Notes: generated by a model from the sequence alone, not told the origin. 64,000 bases of DNA from Apoda limacodes (GCA_946406115.1 OX291542.1:23323321-23387320), one strand, 5' to 3'; positions 1-12,005 are shown, numbered from the stretch's first letter. Program-made: numbers and translations.

Positions 1-30
1 AAAGACACTGCTTATTTAATCATATATATC

Positions 31-291
31 TGTCCGCGGCGGATCGTAAAATCCGGTAGATCACGAAATTCCTAGGCAGATCGTAAAGTATGGAAACGAT
101 ATGAATAAGTCATGTATGATAGGTTAGGTTCAATTACTCTTTTGTAAACGTAGATGCGGAGCGAGCAAAGCGAGCGGATCGTTCCAGCCAAGCTTCATAT
201 AATAATATGTTCAGTCATATGATAATTTCTATTCCATACTTTACGATCTGCCTAGTCGTGATCTGCCGGATTTTACGATCGGCCGCCGACA
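31..291. mobile_element. MITE-like element with about 60-bp terminal inverted repeats
   Basis: The segment at 31-95 reappears reverse-complemented at 232-291. Both arms carry the GGATCGTAAAATCCGG and GCAGATCGTAAAGTATGGAA blocks; the left arm has a short insertion near 66-70. The 136-bp centre has no coding potential and contains a GGTTAGGTT motif and a GCGAGCAAAGCGAGCG stretch. Long TIRs around a short non-coding core fit a non-autonomous DNA transposon. No target-site duplication could be fixed, so the family is open. Part of the core, near 209-234, resembles 11004-11034. Confidence 0.75.
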
Positions 292-2417
292 TATCTACGT
301 AATGTAGCGTTAGTGCGCGTCAAATGTCTGATAAGGGGCGTATTGTTAGCGCTCAATGCTGTCTATGCGCACATTCGATCGTTCTGTTGACCAAAAATGA
401 ATGCGCTATGACGTCACTTCTGGACCGCATTCAACGCATTGGCTGCACATGCTCAAGAGGTAGCGTAGTGGATGCGCTGTAAAATAGTGAATGGTTATAT
501 TGTTTGTTTACATTTGGTGAACAGAACGATTTCAATGCCTATGCGATGTCATAGCTCTCAATGCCTTCATTAGAACGCACGCTAGAGTAGATTAAACACG
601 TATTAATTCCTTGAAAATAAATTTACAGGTTTGAGCGAAAATAGCCCTCTGAAGTCTGAAACACGAAGAAGTTGCAAGTAATTTTTTGAGGAATAACAAA
701 AGTATTTTTATAATACTATAAAATAGGCATCTGACTATCTTTTAAAAAAAGAAAAATCATCGTTTATTCATTTTTCATAGAGATATGACCGTTTGTTTTA
801 TGAGCAGATCGACTTATTTAATACGATTCGCGGCGCACACTGGAACGAAAATCGAATTTCAAAGACATAGGAATTGACTTTTTTAATTATCGTTTTTTGC
901 GCTTGACATGGCCTCTGTTTACTATTATTATGTTCAAATAAAACATGTTTTTTCATTTGGAATGAAAACAAACAACTTATAATTTTTTACCGAATTATTT
1001 GTATGGAGCTGGTACGAAAAATCCGGATACCTGAACCGCAAGGAAAACCATAATATGCTTGGAGATGATTGTACTACTTATTATTTATGGTTTTTTGACG
1101 TACTTCATATAACGTGAACTGCTGCGGTTTTTACCAAGAGATAAAGAGAGAAAGAGAGGGAGAGAGATGAGAGGGTGGGAAAGAAAGAAAAAGGGACAGA
1201 AGGAAAGAGGCAAATGCATTATGTGACATAATGTGTATGGCTGGGTCGGAATGTGTTTTGGGGCCACTTGGTGGGTATATGTACCACGACATAGCCGCGA
1301 CTGGCTATCAATACTGAAAAGCCATGACCAGCCATCAGCTGATCATCGTCTCGTAGGTATGCTTCACTTTCCATAAAGACTTATTCAAATTACGTGACCT
1401 TGTGTGTAAATGTATATAGTTAACAAGCACCGTTTATAGTACTGCAATACTACCAATGGCAAAGTTCTCTGCAAGCTGATTAACATACTCAAATTTATCA
1501 TTATAGCCATATAGACAGCTACACTCTTAAACCTTAATGATAGCCATAGGCTGGAAATACTTGACATAGCACTTTTACGGAACACAAGCCAAAGTTTCTG
1601 TATCTTGCTAGACGGATATTGTTTTAACCTTCTTACCGTTATTATGTGTCTCTGACTCCTATCCCACAAAGGCCATGTGAAAAGCCTGGTAATTCGGAAA
1701 AATTCAAAAAGGCCCTTAAAAGCTTATCAGCTTACAGTAACTAGATCTCATCATCGATATCTCATCCATCGAATCTCTTACCAGTCACTAAGTTAAGCTA
1801 CTATCAGCGAGTGTTCCAAACAAGCGTTCACGGGTGCCCGAGGACACAGAGTTACTAATAAGAGGGCCTAACGCCGCACGGCGACAACGTAACAATTATC
1901 CCTCTTCCGAGGAATAGACTCTTTCTACAAAAGTGTCTACAAGTGTACTTGGTCAAAACAGTCAAGAGAACCTGGTGGAAGGGATCTAGCCTGGCCTCCA
2001 GGCTAACTGGAGCTATAAAGCTATTAAAGTCTCTCAGACACTCTGAGCGCCATGCCTCGCTTCAAACATCTTAATTATTCCATGCGTTTGAAGACTACTA
2101 AAAGCTTAGAAAAAACTCGTAATGCTTGCTTAGCCCTAAACCAGCAGACAGCAATCATGTCCGCGAGGTAGACAGTGAGGTCAAAAGAAGATGCGCTCTC
2201 CCGCCGCTTGCCTCCTGTCATTGTAAACAAAGTTCTGCAGGCTATCAAAATTATGGTTATCCGTGATTATTATATTAATAGGTATTTTTAATGGGAGCGA
2301 TGTCGAACTATATTTTTTTGCGGCTTAGGGTAAAAACGTTCTGAGCCCTCGTGATATAGGTTATTTAGTTAACTAAACGCTTTCAGTAAACTTTATTAAC
2401 GGTTACTAATACCACGG
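292..2417. other. Intergenic, no gene recognised
   Basis: AT-rich non-coding sequence. A homopurine tract (GA-rich) runs from about 1136 to 1213. The short open frames here have no recognisable motif and look like chance. The 1800-2230 part is less AT-rich and may be old transposon sequence, but I could not place it. Confidence 0.5.
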
Positions 2418-2630
2418 TTACGTAATTTCATAGACACTGACCTCTTCATCAAAGTCATTTCGGTTTTCGGGCAACAGGGCCACTACATCACGGAGGTCAC
2501 GGAGCACTTTTATACCTACAGAAGCGTCATTTTTCGACATGGCAAAAGCGTTCAATGAATACACCGTTAGATTCATAATCTGTTCCACTATACTCTGAGA
2601 TCGCTCTAAACTGGTTTCTACTTTACGCAC
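2418..2630 (-). pseudogene. Unidentified degenerate coding remnant
   Basis: A 70-residue open frame with a protein-like composition: charged helices, for example VLRDLRDVVALLPENR, and an acidic C-terminus ending VYEIT. The same frame continues upstream (to the right) for about 16 residues beyond one in-frame stop, so an older and longer reading frame has been interrupted. I do not recognise the family. It lies just downstream, on the same strand, of a Jockey-type endonuclease relic at 2790-3066. It may be part of that or another transposon, or a decayed host exon. Confidence 0.3.
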
Positions 2631-2789
2631 TTGCTAATAATAACTTGTGAGTGACTGTTGGGTGACAGATTCGATGACCACATCAATACTAGAGATCTAA
2701 TGAGACCAGGGATGAGATCTAGTTGTGGTAAGCTGATTCTTTTAAAGCTTTCTTTAATTTATTACAGTTTATCAGTCTTTGTCGCAGTG

Positions 2790-3066
2790 GCTTCGTAGTC
2801 CTGGGGCCCAAGGGACAATATAACCAAGAGATTGTTGGAGCAAAGTTCATCCTGCACTTCTACGGAGCGCAAACTTAGGCTTATATTCTGTATTAACGCT
2901 ATGTCGAGCATGTCCAGTCTATGGTAGTCAATAAAGGCGTAGTTAGTAGCAGTTATAATGTTAAAATTGAGGTTGTTTATCAGTCTGCCGAGAACCTTGC
3001 CTTGGTGCCGTGGTTTTTATCGGAATCAGACGCGATGATGATCGGCTGATGGCTGGCCGGTCTAGC
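2790..3066 (-). pseudogene. Jockey-type endonuclease relic (ORF2 fragment)
   Basis: On the minus strand this reads SHQPIIIAS, then NNLNFNIITATN, then LDMLDIALIQN and LSLRSVEVQDEL. These follow the order of the endonuclease of the Jockey element at 35383-36561 (SHQPIIIAS, RLNFDIIAP, PDVLDIALLKN, LSFRSIEVLDEL). The stretch between the first two blocks, which holds the catalytic GDLN in the intact copy, is deleted. The final SDHRP catalytic block is replaced by CSNNL. It is a dead fragment, immediately left of the poly-T end of the next LINE. Confidence 0.7.
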
Positions 3067-3230
3067 CTATTGGCTATTCTTACTTCTCAAGCGTACCCGA
3101 AAGACGTTCCGCCCTGCTATACACATTTTTTTTTTTTTTTTTTAATACCACTAAGGTGGCAAACAAGCACACGGCCCGCCTGATGGTAAGCGGTCACCGT
3201 GGCCTATGGACGCTTGCAACACCTGGGGTA

Positions 3231-4892
3231 TCACTCACGCGACCGACCCTTCAAAAATCCAATAACTTCTTTCTTGAAGAACCCCATACTGTAGTCCTTA
3301 GAGAAAACCTTGGCAGGGAGTTCATTCCACAACCCAAGCGTTCGCGGGAGAAAGTTTCTCTGAAACCTTACTGTACGCGACCATTTCGGTTCTAAAGTGT
3401 GAGAATGAATTCCCTGCCGATGGCGAGCGGTGCGATGGTAGAAAGTAGCCGTGGGCATCATTTCGAACAATTCCTCAGAACACATCCCATTGTACAAGCG
3501 TGTTCTACACACACAGGGAGGTAATATATCTCCTGAGATGTAAGGGTTCGATACGGCAAGTGAGTTTGGGATCGTCGACAATTCTGACAGCCCGTCGTTG
3601 AACCGAGTCAAAAGGTCCAAGCTGGTATCCGGGTGCACCCGCCCAGAGATGGAGTACTCCATATATGGCCGAACCTGCGACTTGCAAGGCAGCAATCTCT
3701 GCCCCGTCGTGAAGTACTGCCTCGCTCTGTTGAGTACACCTAGTTTTTTGGAAGCCAGATTAACCTTATCTTGTAAATGATCTCGGAACTGAACATCGCT
3801 GGAGATGTCGACACCGAGGACCCCAATGCTCTTGCAGATGGAGAGGGGTGTGTTCTGGAATTGTGGGACCACAGTGAATGGGGTTTTCTTAGACTTGTGT
3901 CTTTGTAGGGTTGAATCGGACCAAGTTTACCCGTCCCCAGTCAGAGACCTTGGACAGTGTGGTCTCGATTTGAGACAGAAGTTCTTCGCGGTTGTCCTCC
4001 ACAACGGAACGAGGGATGTTTGCATGACCCTTGTAATAAGTGTCTCCAGTACTGTCATCTGCATAGCAATGTATGTTGTTGATGGATAACATGTCATTGT
4101 TATGCAGTAGAAAGAGCGTAGGAGACAGCACAGAGCCTTGAGGGACACCAGCATTAATGTCCATGCTATCAGAGCAACTACCGTCAACTACGGTACGTAT
4201 GCGTCTGCCGGACAAAAAGCTAGCCACCCATTTGCACAAACCCTCGGGCACTCCATAAGATGGCAACTTCGATAGAAGACCCCGGTGCCAGACCCGATGG
4301 AACGCCTTCGATATGTCCAGGCTACATGCCAATGCCTCCCTCTGACTCTCAATGGCTAGTGCCCATCGGTGTGTGAGATACACTAGAAGGTCACCAGCCG
4401 AGCGACCGTGGCGAAAGCCATATTGACGATCACTGACCAGATCGTGTACTTCTAGGTATCTTAGAAGCTGTGTGTTGATCACATCACACGCTCCATCACC
4501 TTGGAGAGGAGAGAGGTAATAGCGATAGGCCTGTAATTCGATGGATCTGATCTATCGCCCTTTTTGGGCACCGGGTGCACATTCGCAGTCTTCCATGAAG
4601 ACGGAAATTGCCTAGTTTGGTAGAAAAGCGCGAAGAGGCGCGTGAGTATAGGACATAACTCAGGAGCACACTGCTTAAGCACCACTGCTGGTATACTGTC
4701 TGGCCCACTCGACTTATGAACGTCTAGAGAAAGCAACGCTTGCCGGACCTCCCGCTGTGTTATGGAGATTTCCGGCATGGTCTTACCGCACCACGGTATA
4801 GTAGGTGGTACAGCGCCTTCATCGTTGATGTTCGAGTTCGAGGCAAAGATACTGCCTAGTAGATCGGCTTTCTCTTTAGCACTATGGGCCAA
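3231..4892 (-). pseudogene. Reverse transcriptase of the LINE at 3124-5767, frameshifted
   Basis: Three consecutive minus-strand open segments (4892-4479, 4482-3889, 3872-3231) in different frames together cover an RT. The first has GPDSIPAVVLKQC and SNYRPIAITSLLSKVME. The second has YGFRHGRSAGD, GVPQGSVLSPTLF and the catalytic box CYADDS. The third is the thumb and C-terminal part, with VLGVDISSDVQFRDHL and FPRTLGLWNELPAKVF, the usual closing motif of CR1/Jockey-group LINEs. The YADD aspartates survive, but at least two frameshifts break the protein. Confidence 0.85.
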
Positions 4893-5104
4893 GTCACCAT
4901 CGGTCTTTCGCAGTGGTGGTTACGAAGACTGGCAAAAGTTCTCTTCGGCAGCTTTGGCAAGCGACCAGAAAGCACGACTCCCAGAAGGATAGCTCGCAAG
5001 TCGCCCACCTATTTTACCGATGAATTGGAATTTTTCTCTGGAAGATTTTTACTGAACCTTGAGGTAGCATTTAATTTGCGTTTTAATTCAGAAATATTCG
5101 GATC

Positions 5105-5767
5105 CTATTTATTACGAGCCGTGGTCCAAGCCTCATATGCAGTTTGCTTAAGAACTTTAGCTTCTCTGCAAGACCTATTAAACCACGGTAGTTTTTTGAC
5201 GCCGGCAGCTACTCGCGCGTTAGGAATATAGCATTCCATACCAGCGAGGATTGTCTCAGTGACTGCGGCTGCGCAGACGTCAGGATCTTTTGAGCTAAAG
5301 CAGATCTGCCTCCACGGGTACGATGCATAAAATTCTCGCAATCCATTCCAGTTTGCCGACTTATAGTACCACACACGACGGATCGGGTCGTGTGCATTAC
5401 ACTTGAGTCCGAACGAGACAGTGGTCCGAGGAGCCTAAAGGCGCATCCACTGAGACGGAATATCCGTCCGGACGTGTAGTAGGTCCAGTAAGGAGCTTGT
5501 ATGGTCCTCTATATCTGGTATTCTCGTTGGAGAAAGTACCAGACGAGAGAATCCATAGGTCAGAGCAAATTCATGAGCAGAATTCCGTGCATAGTTAGTG
5601 GTTCGAGAACTGAGCCACTCTCGATGGTGGGCGTTAAATTCTCCCAAAATAACTAGTTCTGCTGTGGGATATTGAATTATTAATGCATCTGCCCCTTTAT
5701 TATCGCTCCCCTTCTCTCTCTCTTTCTTACCATCTCTGTTGGTCTTACTTTCTCTTGGTAGTGTCAT
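5105..5767 (-). pseudogene. Endonuclease and linker remnant of the LINE at 3124-5767
   Basis: The 5435-5767 segment holds AELVILGEFNAHHREWL, the central GDFN box of an APE-type endonuclease with the aspartate replaced by glutamate, then LLDLLHV. The 5105-5374 segment holds WNGLREFYASYPW, DPDVCAAAV and PWFNRSCREAK, the conserved linker between EN and RT in many lepidopteran LINEs. The N-terminal EN boxes are absent: simple CT repeats sit there. The two segments share a frame number but are separated by a stop. Confidence 0.7.
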
Positions 5768-6425
5768 GGAATAAGTTTTTGAAGATATATATGAATGATT
5801 TAGGAGTAAACAGCAACAAAACGGTATATCGATAGCAAAAATATAAAAAAAAATCTTTTCAATGTCAGATTACAACTAAAGTATTACAGATACATAAATA
5901 TTATATCTCAGCTTTTTTATAGGAAATTTAATAAGTTACAGTATTTGCATACACGATTTTATCTTATTAATTATTATTGCCGAGATATAAGCAAAAAACT
6001 AAAAAAGGGTACCTTTTTTTCCAAGATGGCGGCGCGAGCGCAAAAGGTATCGATGGGGACTTTTAGTATGTTTAATGAGATGTTGAAATGAAAATGTAGA
6101 CAAAAATTCAAAACTCTACTAATTAATGTTGTTTAATTTTCTACTGGACTACTGGACAAAAAGCTAATGATACAAATAATAAGTTACTGCACTTCGGCCT
6201 AAGTGTATTTTTTACATTTGAAGCCAAAAATAAATGTTAAAGTTGTCGTGGTCAGTTTTGCTTTTGTAAAAGTGCCTAATTCATTAATAAACTGAACTAA
6301 CACTGGATGAAGTGGTTTCTTGTGACGTTTGAGGTATGTCCAACCAAGTATTAATTAACGAAGGCAAGTTAAAATCTTTTTGATCAAGAGATCATGGAGG
6401 TATTTGGAGGCCCCTCCCTCCCTCG
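5768..6425. other. Intergenic, no gene recognised; AAGATGGCGGC motif
   Basis: AT-rich. The sequence AAGATGGCGGC at 6023-6033 matches the motif bound by YY1/Pleiohomeotic at many housekeeping promoters, with a short GC-rich patch around it. It lies about 0.8 kb upstream of the NDUFA8 ATG, so a link to that gene is only a guess. Confidence 0.4.
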
Positions 6426-6439
6426 TTAGTCCACCACTG

Positions 6440-6665
6440 TAGGTTACTACCTGCGTAAATTATGCACCCAAAGAAAAACCTATTCCCGTGGGAACTCTTG
6501 ATGGTTTAAAAGTATCTATGTCCTTTTGCATCCCTTTAACTATATTTGTGCCAGAAATTAGGTCACTCCGTTGCTTCCTTGCGACGGAATAGTGCCCCAC
6601 GGTATTATCCGTGAAATTTGTTTACGTAGGAACTCTTGATCGAGGTAAAATGTTTGTGAAAGACT
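6440..6665 (+). repeat. Dispersed repeat (CCCGTGGGAACTCTT family)
   Basis: Contains CCCGTGGGAACTCTTGATGG, then TATGTCCTTTTGCATCCC, then TATATTTGTGCCAGAAATTAGGTCA, followed by a second partial unit (GTAGGAACTCTTGATC near 6625). The same wording recurs at 44550-45760. Its position just upstream of NDUFA8 means it may contribute to, or interrupt, that promoter. Confidence 0.6.
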
Positions 6666-6825
6666 AAGTTTGGTACAAGAGCCAGCTTTTATAGAAAAAA
6701 AATATATAAGGTTTTGTTTGTTATCTAAGCAAACTTGTCAAGCACCAATAAACTTCAAAAGTATTTGTCACCTCAAACTGACATTTGATTTCTGGTTACA
6801 TTTTATAAGCAGTTTTACAGTAAAA

Positions 6826-7365
6826 ATGGTTATTACAAATGATGTAGACCTTCCTGATTGTGAAACGCTAACAGTTGACGAAGTGAATTTATCATCTGCA
6901 ACTCTTATGACTGCAGCCCCGTACCTCGGAAAGCGTTGTGAAAACATCAACAACGAATTCATGCTCTGTAGACAAGAACTGAACGATCCTCGAGCTTGCA
7001 TAGGTATTGGAAAGCAGGTAACAGCCTGTGCTATGGAGGCATTAAAAGATATCAAGAGGGAGTGCTTGCACGAGTTCAATCAATATGCCAACTGTGTTGA
7101 TAAGAGCTCAGGGAAATTCGAATACAGCTATTGTCGTAAGACGCAGGAGGTGTTTGACTGCTGCATGAAGAAGAAGTTATGTATTCAGAGACCCAGTTTT
7201 GGGTACTTTTGCCGCGCGCGAGTTCATAGCACGACGCGTGAAGCACCAGTGCCGCCCCCTTGTCCGTGCAATACTGTCGTGTCTGACGCTACCCCGTCTT
7301 TGCCTGACAGCGCAAAACGTATTCCGCCGCGGTTTGGTGGTCGATTCTATTGGATGACTGAATAA
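6826..7365 (+). CDS. NDUFA8: NADH dehydrogenase [ubiquinone] 1 alpha subcomplex subunit 8 (complex I), intronless
   Basis: Encodes 179 residues; the human protein is 172. NDUFA8 is an accessory subunit of mitochondrial complex I on the intermembrane-space side, imported by the MIA40 route through twin CX9C motifs. All four CX9C motifs are visible: C38-C48, C58-C68, C80-C90 and C103-C113. Family landmarks are NEFMLCRQELNDPRAC and the C-terminal RFYWMTE. The start was put at 6826 because the protein then opens MVITNDVDLP, as expected for insect orthologues; the open frame runs 52 codons further upstream, but that part has no family resemblance. AATAAA overlaps the stop region. Oddities: no introns, and six extra cysteines (C12, C112, C119, C129, C146, C148), two of them in a PPPCPCN tract. 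It could be the sole gene, or a diverged retro-derived paralogue. Confidence 0.93.
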   Translation: MVITNDVDLPDCETLTVDEVNLSSATLMTAAPYLGKRCENINNEFMLCRQELNDPRACIGIGKQVTACAMEALKDIKRECLHEFNQYANCVDKSSGKFEYSYCRKTQEVFDCCMKKKLCIQRPSFGYFCRARVHSTTREAPVPPPCPCNTVVSDATPSLPDSAKRIPPRFGGRFYWMTE

Positions 7366-10268
7366 ATGTAACTTTTTAGAGATTTTGGCGTTTTTTTGGT
7401 TCTTTTTTGAGAAAACTTAGAATCACATCAACTTAGAAGTACATCTGTACTAGTTAAAAAGTTTAAAATGCGAAAGTTTACGTACTTGCTCGTCATAAGA
7501 GTTTTTATTACCTGCAATTTGTTTAAGTGATTTTTCCTTTGAAGTCCGCTAAAAGTCGCTAGCAGTCTTTGCAGCTAACTGAAGTCCTTATGGATTCTGA
7601 GAGTATCATAATCTATCATTCTTGAAAATAATAAATCAAAAACGAATATTCCAAGAACACTGATAGTTTTTTGCAAGAATTATTTAACGTTTAACAAAGC
7701 ACATTGCCTGGTTTTTTGGCATTGCTTCATCGTAAAAACGCTATAAAACTCTTCATGACGCGTGAGGCATGACAATATTCACACAATTATCTTAAGTCGC
7801 AAATCTTACAGATAATGAGAAATGTTATGTAAATGGCAAACGCATGGTTTCCTTCCCTTCACTTTAGACGTAGGTTTCAACTCCAGCTGCAGATTTGCCG
7901 AGACATGAAGGTCAACGGAAATGCACTGTCAAGTAGGTCAGCTTCGGTCAGTAACTTTGGCTATGGGTTGGACAGTGTTACGGTCCGGAGTTTTCTGATA
8001 AGTGTCAGTTGAACTATTCTTTTTCTGATAAAGATCTATGTTTAAAGACATATTTAATACTTTTGTAGGTGGATTTGCCTACACGTATAGTGACAAACTT
8101 TTTTGAAATTCAAAAACAACTAATATTTAAAACCATGTAAACAAAAATGTTATGTTATAATGAGATTATATTAGTACCTACCTTTTATGGCCGAACATGT
8201 TGTCTTGATGTACAGCGACTCTTTCATTAATAGGTACCGCACCGAATTACCATTACCGAATTACGAATTACCCACGGTTTTTAATCACAAAAAACAAAAT
8301 AGATATGACTATCATAAAAACATTTAAGCCACATTGCTTTGTAATCACCACAAAAAGAATAACTTTTTTGAAGACTTCACGGCTGCACATAGTATCTAGT
8401 TCGAAGTATTTCGTAGCAGCCAACACACTTTCTTCTTTTATAACAACTGTTTTCGTACATGTGATTCTTCATTAGCTTAGCAACACGAGGATCAATTGCA
8501 AAATGTATAGTTTTTATTAAAAAGTAGATATTGCATATTGCTTTGAAATCTCACGCAATTGATTCGTGCTCTTTCTAAAGACTTTTAAATATAATAAGCC
8601 CAGAGGAAAAATAGTAATTATAAATAGAAGCAGATAATGTGTACCCCTGCACCTTTAGTAGATATTGGTTTATTAGTAAATCATTTATGACAGATTCAAA
8701 ACAATCCTTCTTCGATATTTATTCACCTTCTTCCAATTAAATACCACCCAGCTGTTTACCAATGCCGTTCTAAACAAAAGTGTCATTATCACTATGCAAA
8801 ACCGTTTCAACTATCTTTTATCAACATGGTGTTATAGATGACATTTGGTCACTGTGTATATACCCTTTTTATTGTCACAAGTTTTTATCGACGTTTTTAT
8901 TTCACCTCCGAAACGTTTCTTCTTTTACCAGTATTTAGAACAGTTGATAGATATACATATATAATGTGCAGCAGGCTTGGTTGATACATCCATACATTAT
9001 ATTTTGTTGTTTTGCTCGGTTTCCTGGTCACACACTCAGTTTCCTGTGCATTGATTTCCTTTAAATGGCCATAAATCTAAAACTATTAAATATTTTGACT
9101 GTTTCGCTTAGGATATACTAAAGGACGTTGTACTCTTGTTAATAGACTGAATTCCGCAACTAGAATGTATAAAAAATATTGGGCTGATATCAGACTCATT
9201 TTCGTCCTTACTTTGTCGAACTACCCAAATGACAACGACTTAAAATCGAGAACATACATGAGCGGCCTTTTGTAAATCTTAGAATCAACAACCAATAATA
9301 ATACCATAATATTAGAAACGGCAGACTTTTATATACTTTATTTTCCTTTTTGATAGATTCCTTTCCACAGCCTTAGAGATTGTATTAAAATTTTACAGAG
9401 ATGTGTCTTGTGAATCGCCAAACAGATGAGTCATGAAAATATTTTTTTGCGCATCCATCACGTGGGGATTAGAAAGGGCTTCTTGAAATTTCTAAGTAAC
9501 TTTTTCGCTAAGATTTATATTTTGCGAGTTATTGACATACATAGTCGGAAAAATACCGCCCTTCTACAAGAAGGTCATTGTTTCTCATAAATTTGTCCGT
9601 TTTCGGTTGTTGGCCAAAAGTTGGCAACCCTTGTTTTATACCTACTTATTTATTAGTGCTGCAGGTCTTTCCTATGTTCTTTAGGCGCCAACCCACGTTT
9701 ATCTCGACTAAATTACAAAATAGACGACATCCTTGAGCTTAATCTGAATAGGTAACTCGCAGTCAGCTAACTGACTTCAAATTAATTTTTCCTGCCAATT
9801 CATGCTTAATTACTTATTCCAAATGTTTACGAAATAGTACCTATCAGTTGAGCATTAAATAACAGTGTCATAGTTAGTAAAAACAGTAGAGTTTTCACTC
9901 ATTGACCTCCGGCCGGTAATATCAGACAATGCCCAAATTAGGTAACAAGGTTTTATGCAAAAATGTCTGAGGGGTCTAGATGTCTTGGTCTTAATCGTAA
10001 GTAACTCATCTTAAACATTTGCTTTCAATATTCAATATGTATGTATGTACAAAAAAGTATTTATATGTACCTACCTTCATATTTGTATTCCTTGTCTGGT
10101 ATCCATAGCCATAGTACAAGCTTTGCTAATTTGGTGCCTACCAGACGGCGCTGAGTGTAATGTTGAAATATTATATTTCTGCACAAACGAGCAATTACAA
10201 GTTTTAACTCCTGACGAGTACAAGCCCCGCCAATTAAGATTTTAATTTTCCTCTTTGTGCAAAGCGAA
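7366..10268. other. Intergenic, no gene recognised
   Basis: AT-rich sequence with scattered short repeats, such as the ACCGAATTAC repeats near 8240-8272 and TATG repeats near 10037. No open frame with a recognisable protein motif. Confidence 0.5.
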
Positions 10269-10538
10269 TTTAAAAAAAAACCGGCCCAGTGCGAGTTGGA
10301 CCGAGAGTTCCGTCCCTATCACCATTTACGTAATTCACAAACACAAATAAAAACTAGGTGTGCCGCTAAGAGGTTACCTATCCAGTTACTGACCAAGCCC
10401 GACGTTGCTTAACTTTGAATATCGTTTACAACAAACAAATATGTTACTTCTTCGCTTAATAATAACTAGATGGCGCTATAACGGTGATTTAAGATGGTAA
10501 ATGGCTCGGGCCTGTCTCACACCTGGCCGGTTTTTATT
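10269..10538. repeat. Short element with AAAACCGGCC inverted ends
   Basis: Begins AAAAAAACCGGCCCAGTGCG and ends CCTGGCCGGTTTTT, so the ends are inverted copies of one another for about 12 bp. The left end carries a worn version of the dispersed CGGCCAAGTGCG...GGGTTCCGT repeat also seen at 20635-21070, 27045-27700, 31055-31560 and 48645-49095. The interior includes a TAGATGGCGCTATAAC motif. No coding capacity. Confidence 0.5.
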
Positions 10539-12005
10539 AATTTTTGTTATACATTAGAGCTTACACACTATGATCACTGAAAGATTGAAGCTTGTTATTG
10601 CTTGAATATTTCTGTTAGTACCTGGCAGACCGAACTTCGGGCTATTATGTTTCTTAAAATCCAAAAAGTATTTTCAAAACATACCAAGTTTGGGCCCCTC
10701 CAGGTAGAAGGCGGCTCAGTATTTTTCTCTAATATATACCTTAAATGCTAGTTTATATCTTCTTTTTTAACCCCCTGAAAGCAATTTGGAAAATATTAAA
10801 ATTTAATATTTTTTTTGAAACTAGTAAACAGTGCAGGGTACAGTACAGTTCACATAAGTCTCATAAAGATCTGAATTTAAGGAACCGTCTCGCATTGCAA
10901 TATTCAAAAATTCAAAAAAAAATACTCAATTTTAATATTTTCCTAATTGATTTCAGGAGGTTCAAAATGAGGATGAGGAGGAGGAAACTAGCATTTAAAA
11001 TAATCTGTTCAGTTACATGATAATTTCTATTATATATATTTTTATTTTTTTTATAACAAAAAAGTCTCATTTACCTCACTGCGTTACCAAAAGATAGTTT
11101 TTTTTTTTGAGGCCAAATATTTCGATAAAAGTCATAATTTGGGTATGCTTATGTCATTCTGAATTCGAAAAATAATATGTTTTTTGGAGATTATCCGAAT
11201 AAGTAACAAATTATGCGTTAAAATGTACAAGGGACGTTTTTATAGGCCTCAAAAAGTATTGTGACCCAGGTAACAACAAAAATATATATTTTTACTACGA
11301 GTAGCTAGCACAAACTTAAGGTAAGGGTTGAAAAAAATTATTGCTTATGAACTCAAATTGCATTCGTTGCGCATTCATGAGCGGTTATATAATTTAGTAG
11401 TTGACCTGGCAGACGTTGTTCTGCCCTAAACTGCCCTTTTCGTTGCCGACATCGTACCGCATCGCCCGCCCGCGCTATTACTTCGTTTTTGCTCAGGGTT
11501 CTTTCGTTCTTTTTTTTCTTCGGCTCCTTATGTTCGTAACGAGATATTGATAAGCCAATTACATTGCTCAAGAATAAGGATATCAAATGCAAAAAAAAAA
11601 TGAAAATCCGACTGGTAGTTTTAGAGATTAGCGCGTTCAAACAGAAAAAAAACAAACTATCCCTTCACCTTTATTATGAATAATAAACTCAATTTTGATT
11701 AATTACTATAGAATTCTTATTCAAAATGTGTAAATCATTCGGATACTTTAACGAGTGATGTAAATATATGATAATTGCCGAATGTATTAGTAACAGAAAT
11801 CTCAAATATTTAACAATTTCTTAATGTGTTACTTGAGTAATTTATTACGCTATGTCTATTTCTAAAACACGGTAGCGTCTGATCATATTTATCTTTCAGA
11901 AACACTCCAAAAGTATTGCGTAAATGATGATTGGCTTTAAAAAAGTTATAGGTATTTGTTTTTTGGGTGTAAAAGGAACCAATGCATAGTAGGTAGTCCG
12001 GTCGA
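10539..12005. other. Intergenic; repeat near 11390-11690
   Basis: AT-rich. From about 11390 to 11690 the sequence resembles a common lepidopteran interspersed repeat (GCGCGTTCAAACAG and CCTTCACCTTTATTATG at its right end). No gene recognised; the 11353-11655 open frame lies inside this repeat and is not a gene. Confidence 0.45.

Larger units (their letters stand above)
3124..5767 (-). mobile_element. Degenerate non-LTR retrotransposon (CR1/Jockey group), 3' end with poly-A
   Basis: A minus-strand LINE. The poly-T run at about 3127-3143 is its poly-A tail. Reading leftward from 5767 come an endonuclease remnant, a linker with the PWFNRSCREAK block, the reverse transcriptase and a C-terminal domain. 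Every junction between open segments changes frame, so the copy is dead. Its 3' end resembles a second, diverged fragment at 26870-26965. The 5' end is not defined. A CT-rich microsatellite at about 5707-5733 has replaced part of the endonuclease coding sequence. Clade is given broadly because motifs alone do not separate CR1 from Jockey here. Confidence 0.85.

Noticed and set aside
1136..1213. Homopurine GA-rich tract as possible regulatory (GAGA-factor) site
   Set aside because: Low-complexity tracts are common in such DNA and there is no gene nearby to tie it to.
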